In this document: one piece after another, positions 6,265 through 9,396 of the stretch
Numbering within the stretch: position 1 is the first letter of the stretch
Layout: each line of letters starts with the position of its first letter
From: an uncultured Aquimarina sp.
Lineage (GTDB): Bacteria; Bacteroidota; Bacteroidia; Flavobacteriales; Flavobacteriaceae
Length of the DNA: 9,396 nucleotides
Direction: 5' to 3'
Assembly (NCBI GenBank): GCA_937958735.1
Contig: CALGNG010000250.1
Coordinates: 1 to 9,396 of the forward strand
Translations under genes and position numbers: made by a program
The notes under the pieces: generated by a model
Database searches by the model: none
Told to the model about the DNA's origin: nothing
What the model saw: the letters and a program-made list of their open reading frames with translations, nothing else

Positions 6265-6292
6265 TAAATTAAGAATCAAAATTCTTAATTTA
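6265..6292 (-). terminator. Probable terminator hairpin after rsmD
   Basis: TAAATTAAGAAT (6265-6276) and ATTCTTAATTTA (6281-6292) form a perfect 12-bp stem around a four-base loop, 10 bases past the rsmD stop codon. Read on the minus strand the hairpin is followed by ATTTCAATC, a short and poor T tract, and the stem is very AT-rich. Position argues for the end of the operon; a mapped transcript end would settle it. Confidence 0.5.
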
Positions 6293-6302
6293 GACAAAAC
6301 AA

Positions 6303-6851
6303 TTAATCCTTAGTATCTGCTTCAAAAAAGCTAAAAGTACACCCACCATAGCGTTTGCAATAAGAAAACCTAGGATGCGATTCTAGAGATGTATGTTTAG
6401 AATGTTCTACAATTAAAACACCATCCTCTAAAAGGAGTTCATTAGCAAAAACTAAATCGGGGATTTTTAAAAAATCCTCAGTAGATAAATCATAAGGTGG
6501 ATCGGCAAAAATAATATCGTGCGACTGTTTTACTTTCTCTAAATAAGAAAACACATCACTTTTAACCACCTGTATAGGAAAACTAAACTCCTCAGATATT
6601 TTAGTAATATACAAAGTACATCCCATATTTTTATCTACAGAAACAATCTCTTCGGTACCCCTAGAAGCAAACTCGTAGCTTATATTTCCAGTACCAGAAA
6701 AAACATCTAGAACACTAATTTGATTAAAGTAGTATTGGTTGTTAATAATATTAAAGAGCGCTTCTTTAGCCATATCTGTAGTAGGTCGTACAGGTAATTT
6801 TTTAGGAGCAGTCAAGCGCCTCCCTTTATATGTTCCAGAGATAATTCTCAT
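6303..6851 (-). CDS. rsmD: 16S rRNA (guanine(966)-N(2))-methyltransferase RsmD
   Basis: RsmD methylates G966 of 16S rRNA in the assembled small subunit, using SAM. The 182-residue protein starts MRIISGTYKGRRL, the basic N-terminal RNA-binding signature of the family, followed by VRPTTDMAKEALFNII. SAM-binding motif I VLDVFSGTGNIS is at 48-59. The catalytic DPPY motif of N2-guanine methyltransferases is at 117-120, and GVLIVEHSK follows near 143-151. Length is normal (about 180-200). Its ATG overlaps the TGA stop of the DUF3822 gene by four bases (ATGA), pointing to translational coupling. It is the last gene of a three-gene minus-strand operon. Confidence 0.94.
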   Translation of the reverse strand: MRIISGTYKGRRLTAPKKLPVRPTTDMAKEALFNIINNQYYFNQISVLDVFSGTGNISYEFASRGTEEIVSVDKNMGCTLYITKISEEFSFPIQVVKSDVFSYLEKVKQSHDIIFADPPYDLSTEDFLKIPDLVFANELLLEDGVLIVEHSKHTSLESHPRFSYCKRYGGCTFSFFEADTKD

Positions 6852-7636
6852 ATGTGTAAAGCTAGATGGTGGATTAAATTAGTAAAAGGCTTAGAAGTCT
6901 TATTTATATTACGAATATAAGTGTAAAGCAAACCAAAATACTCATCTGGAACCAAATTTAAAAGTTCCACATATACCGTTTCTGGAGAATATCCTAATTG
7001 TTCTATGACAAACAAAAGATAATATAAAACATCCTCTTTGCTATGTTGGTTATAAGTATTGCACAATAAAAGCTCGCCTTCTTTTATTGCAATAATATCA
7101 AAATGCTGCGAGTGAAAATACAAATATAACCCTGTAGAGTTTTCGGTGCTCTTCTTAGAAAGTATATAGTCTACCAATACAGCAGAATGATGATGAAAAT
7201 TGAACTGATTAAAATGATCTAATAAATAATTATTAATATTTACGTACGGAATAAACAAATTAACAATAGAGGCCGACTTAAGCTCGTCATCACAAATTAA
7301 ATCTGTAGCCAATGTTTTTATAGAAAATTTAAAATAAAGCTCCTTGTGTTTTGCATCAAATAAATCTTTAGGAACAAAAGAGTAGAGTTCGTTAGTATAA
7401 GTAATCACCACTTTTTCAAACTTAGCTTGTAATTCTGGTTTGGTGTTAAAGGCAGTAGTGATTTTAGTATATAATTCCTGTTCGGATAATACATACTCAT
7501 TAGAAAAATAATCTTCGGAGGCAATAATCTCCTCTTTAGAATTGACAATACAAAAAGAAAATCCATTCAAATTTAATTGAATGGATAACTTATAAGTGGT
7601 ATTTTTTAATTCGAAAATAGGACGACTACTTGTCAT
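6848..7636 (-). CDS. DUF3822 family protein
   Basis: This 262-residue soluble protein matches my memory of the Bacteroidota-specific DUF3822 family, which typically sits directly before rsmD. It has no signal peptide or membrane segment. Features visible are an N-terminal beta-rich part (TYKLSIQLNLNGFSFCIVN), a middle with YSFVPKDLFD, and a second beta-rich half with HHHSAVLVDYIL and LYLYFHSQHFDIIAI. The alternation of two similar halves recalls an actin/Hsp70-like ATPase fold, but I cannot point to a nucleotide-binding motif. I chose the ATG at 7634-7636, which overlaps the upstream gene by 11 bases. A start at 7657 is open but would overlap by 32. The function is unknown; the stop overlaps rsmD (ATGA), so a link with rRNA modification or translation is possible but unproven. 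Confidence 0.85.
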   Translation of the reverse strand: MTSSRPIFELKNTTYKLSIQLNLNGFSFCIVNSKEEIIASEDYFSNEYVLSEQELYTKITTAFNTKPELQAKFEKVVITYTNELYSFVPKDLFDAKHKELYFKFSIKTLATDLICDDELKSASIVNLFIPYVNINNYLLDHFNQFNFHHHSAVLVDYILSKKSTENSTGLYLYFHSQHFDIIAIKEGELLLCNTYNQHSKEDVLYYLLFVIEQLGYSPETVYVELLNLVPDEYFGLLYTYIRNINKTSKPFTNLIHHLALHI

Positions 7637-8264
7637 ATACGATTGGCCAGTTACCATTAGTATTAACTTCGCCTAAAGACCCAACAGTAATATGCGTACC
7701 ATTAATCTCTTCTAACGATTGTAGTTTTTCTTCTTGGTCGATGTAGTTAGCTGCTTGATCTGCTAATAAATCTCTTTTTGCTACAGTAGCTTGGTAAGTA
7801 GGGTATAATATACTGTTTTTTTCTACAGAACTAGTTTCTAATTTAATAGAAGCTACTTGGCCTTCTCCAAAAGAAATATTCTTTAATTGTCTGTAATCTA
7901 CTTTAGAAAACAAAGAATCCTTAATCGATTCGTAACCTAAAACATCTACAACCAAAGTATCGATAGATTGATCGATACGTAATTGTTTGTTAAAACGAAT
8001 AAAACTAGAATCCCTCTGCTGAGTTATTGTAAATTTTGCCGTATCAATAAACTGTGCTAACTTTTCGTAGTCACCAGCATACTTACCTGTTACTGTTTTG
8101 TATGCAGCTTGTGCAGTTCTAATTTTTTTTAATTGGTTTACAGCTTTCGCAAAGCGAACTCCTTTAACTTCTTGGAATCTTACAGAACTATAAACAGAGT
8201 CGTACACTTTATAACCTAAAAAAGCGATTGCTACCCATAATACTAATTGTATTACTATTTTCAT
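7626..8264 (-). CDS. Membrane-anchored protein of unknown function, pseudopilin-like N-terminal half
   Basis: I know this as a conserved flavobacterial hypothetical protein, without a named family. The 212-residue product has one N-terminal membrane segment (about 4-21, VIQLVLWVAIAFLGYKVY), after only three residues, so the rest probably faces the periplasm. Residues 36-75 form a basic helix (QLKKIRTAQAAYKTVTGKYA) followed by GDYEKLAQFI. This resembles the helix and GxY...L pattern after the membrane stem of type II pseudopilins such as GspG. No prepilin peptidase site (Gly before Phe/Met then Glu at +5) is seen, so it is not a standard pilin. The C-terminal end GSLGEVNTNGNWPIVYDK is polar. 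First gene of the operon with DUF3822 and rsmD; a TAnnTTTG box lies 38 bases upstream of the ATG. It overlaps the DUF3822 gene by 11 bases. Confidence 0.8.
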   Translation of the reverse strand: MKIVIQLVLWVAIAFLGYKVYDSVYSSVRFQEVKGVRFAKAVNQLKKIRTAQAAYKTVTGKYAGDYEKLAQFIDTAKFTITQQRDSSFIRFNKQLRIDQSIDTLVVDVLGYESIKDSLFSKVDYRQLKNISFGEGQVASIKLETSSVEKNSILYPTYQATVAKRDLLADQAANYIDQEEKLQSLEEINGTHITVGSLGEVNTNGNWPIVYDK

Positions 8265-8302
8265 TTGATTATTAATTAAATGATTTTAATTTTTGATAAA
8301 AA

Positions 8303-8310
8303 CAAAACTA
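8303..8310 (-). promoter_or_regulatory. Bacteroidetes-type -7 box for the rsmD operon
   Basis: On the minus strand TAGTTTTG fits TAnnTTTG and lies 38 bases before the ATG at 8264, a suitable leader length. No TTG -33 element is clear at the expected distance. It is 45 bases from the opposite-strand box at 8356-8363, in line with a divergent promoter region. Confidence 0.45.
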
Positions 8311-8355
8311 CAATTTTTTTTGATTCATAAAAGAATGTGGAATTTTTTTCTTGCC

Positions 8356-8363
8356 TATCTTTG
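8356..8363 (+). promoter_or_regulatory. Bacteroidetes-type -7 box for the RecD-like helicase gene
   Basis: TATCTTTG fits TAnnTTTG. It ends 24 bases before the proposed TTG start at 8388, which leaves about 17-20 bases of leader if transcription starts about seven bases after the box. The box also makes the upstream GTG (8337) and TTG (8361) start candidates unlikely. No clear -33 element is seen. Confidence 0.45.
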
Positions 8364-8387
8364 AAAAATAATTTTAGCAACCTTTTT

Positions 8388-9396
8388 TTGGATAATCATA
8401 AGTTTTTCAGTCTATTAGCATCTAAATTTCCGCACAGCCCTACAAACAAACAACAAGAATGTTTGCAATCTTTGTCAGAATTTCTATTAAAAAAGGATAA
8501 AGAAGGGCTTTTTATACTAAAAGGGTATGCTGGTACAGGAAAAACCACTCTAATAGGGGTATTAGTCTCTCAATTATGGCAAATTCAGCTTAAATATGTA
8601 TTATTAGCACCCACAGGTAGGGCGGCAAAAGTAATTAGTAACTACTCTAAAAAGCATGCCTTTACCATACACAGGCATATCTACTACCCAAAAAAGCAAG
8701 CTAGTGGAGGGGTCAGTTTTACACTTAAAAAAAATAAATACACCAATACGCTGTTTATCGTAGACGAAGCCTCTATGGTACCGGATATAGCTACAGACAG
8801 TAAACTATTCGAAAACGGATCACTATTAAGCGATTTATTACAATACGTATATTCGGGTACAAACTGTAAGGTACTATTTATAGGAGATACAGCCCAGTTG
8901 CCACCCGTAAAATCCGATTTAAGCCCTGCTTTAGACGAAAACATGCTATCGCTTAACTTTAATAAAAATGTAAGCATTATAGAGCTGGATGAAGTAGTAC
9001 GGCAGGGTAGCGATAGTAATGTGCTATCCAATGCAACAGAATTAAGAGAACTAATCCGAGACGATTTTTTTGAAGACTTTAAATTTAATTTGAATAACTC
9101 CAAAGATGTCCTGCGATTAGAAGAAGGAAACGAGATTATAGAAAACCTTCACGATTCCTATAGCAAACACGGGCACGAAGGAACCGTAATAATTGTAAGA
9201 AGTAATAAAAGAGCCAACTTATACAATAAGCAAATAAGAGAACGCATACTATTTAAAGAAAACGAACTCTCTGCGGGAGACTTTCTTATGGTAGTAAAAA
9301 ATAATTATTTTTGGTTAGAACCCACCTCAGAAGCTGGGTTTATAGCCAATGGAGATATTGTAGAAGTGCTAGAAATTTTCGATATTAAAGAAATTT
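8388..9396 (+). CDS. ATP-dependent RecD/UvrD-like DNA helicase (partial, 336 codons, TTG start)
   Basis: This is a superfamily 1 helicase of the RecD-like type common in Bacteroidota, cut off by the right edge. Walker A GYAGTGKTT is at 46-54, motif Ia APTGRAAKV follows, Walker B VDEASM is at 125-130, motif III GDTAQLPPV at 166-174, and the LDEVVRQ arginine motif at 201-206. The later IVRSNKRANLYNKQIRER stretch belongs to the second RecA domain, and the UvrD-like C-terminal domain would lie beyond the window. The frame is open back to 8331, but the first in-frame ATG is Met130, inside Walker B, so it cannot be the start. TTG at 8388 gives M-DNHKFFSLLASKFPHSPTNKQ, which matches where relatives begin. 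GTG at 8337 and TTG at 8361 are less likely alternatives. Likely role: DNA repair or recombination. Confidence 0.9.
   Translation, partial: MDNHKFFSLLASKFPHSPTNKQQECLQSLSEFLLKKDKEGLFILKGYAGTGKTTLIGVLVSQLWQIQLKYVLLAPTGRAAKVISNYSKKHAFTIHRHIYYPKKQASGGVSFTLKKNKYTNTLFIVDEASMVPDIATDSKLFENGSLLSDLLQYVYSGTNCKVLFIGDTAQLPPVKSDLSPALDENMLSLNFNKNVSIIELDEVVRQGSDSNVLSNATELRELIRDDFFEDFKFNLNNSKDVLRLEEGNEIIENLHDSYSKHGHEGTVIIVRSNKRANLYNKQIRERILFKENELSAGDFLMVVKNNYFWLEPTSEAGFIANGDIVEVLEIFDIKEI

Noticed and set aside
8684..9103. Minus-strand open frame of 139 codons, Ser-rich
   Set aside because: It lies opposite the helicase motifs VDEASM and GDTAQLPPV, which are unmistakable on the plus strand.

Overview
The window reads as a piece of chromosome from a marine-type Flavobacteriaceae (Bacteroidota). 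The evidence is low GC, a PorT-type gliding/type IX secretion gene next to a menaquinone methyltransferase, TAnnTTTG-type promoter boxes, almost no Shine-Dalgarno sequences, and gene sets typical of that family (YpdA, DUF3822, RecD-like helicase). I cannot name the genus.

Layout. (a) 1-1045, minus strand: ubiE/menG followed one base later by porT, which runs off the left edge. (b) 1186-5028, plus strand: trkA, trkH and a YpdA-type flavoprotein, most likely one operon. TrkA and TrkH together form a regulated K+ uptake system. (c) 5029-5981: an accessory-looking patch. It starts with about 440 bp without genes that is full of inverted repeats: a stop-overlapping hairpin, a perfect 14-bp stem, an attC-like bulged stem, a terminator, and a long hairpin touching a stop codon. 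It then has one short minus-strand gene for an unrecognised exported protein, and a small repeat-rich spacer. (d) 5982-6209, minus: a double-CDGSH iron-sulfur protein. (e) 6303-8264, minus: a tightly overlapping three-gene operon (a membrane-anchored protein of unknown function, a DUF3822 protein, rsmD) ending at a 12-bp hairpin. (f) 8388-9396, plus, divergent from (e): a RecD/UvrD-like helicase, cut by the right edge. It has no usable ATG start and probably begins at TTG.

Most of the window is core housekeeping: respiratory quinone synthesis, protein secretion, potassium balance, thiol redox, rRNA modification and DNA repair. I see no transposase, integrase, phage gene, CRISPR array, tRNA or rRNA. 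I do not see a convincing new multi-gene system. The parts most worth a second look are the hairpin-rich patch at 5029-5981, the loss of the family cysteine in the YpdA homologue, the TTG start of the helicase, and the pseudopilin-like look of the 212-residue membrane-anchored protein.
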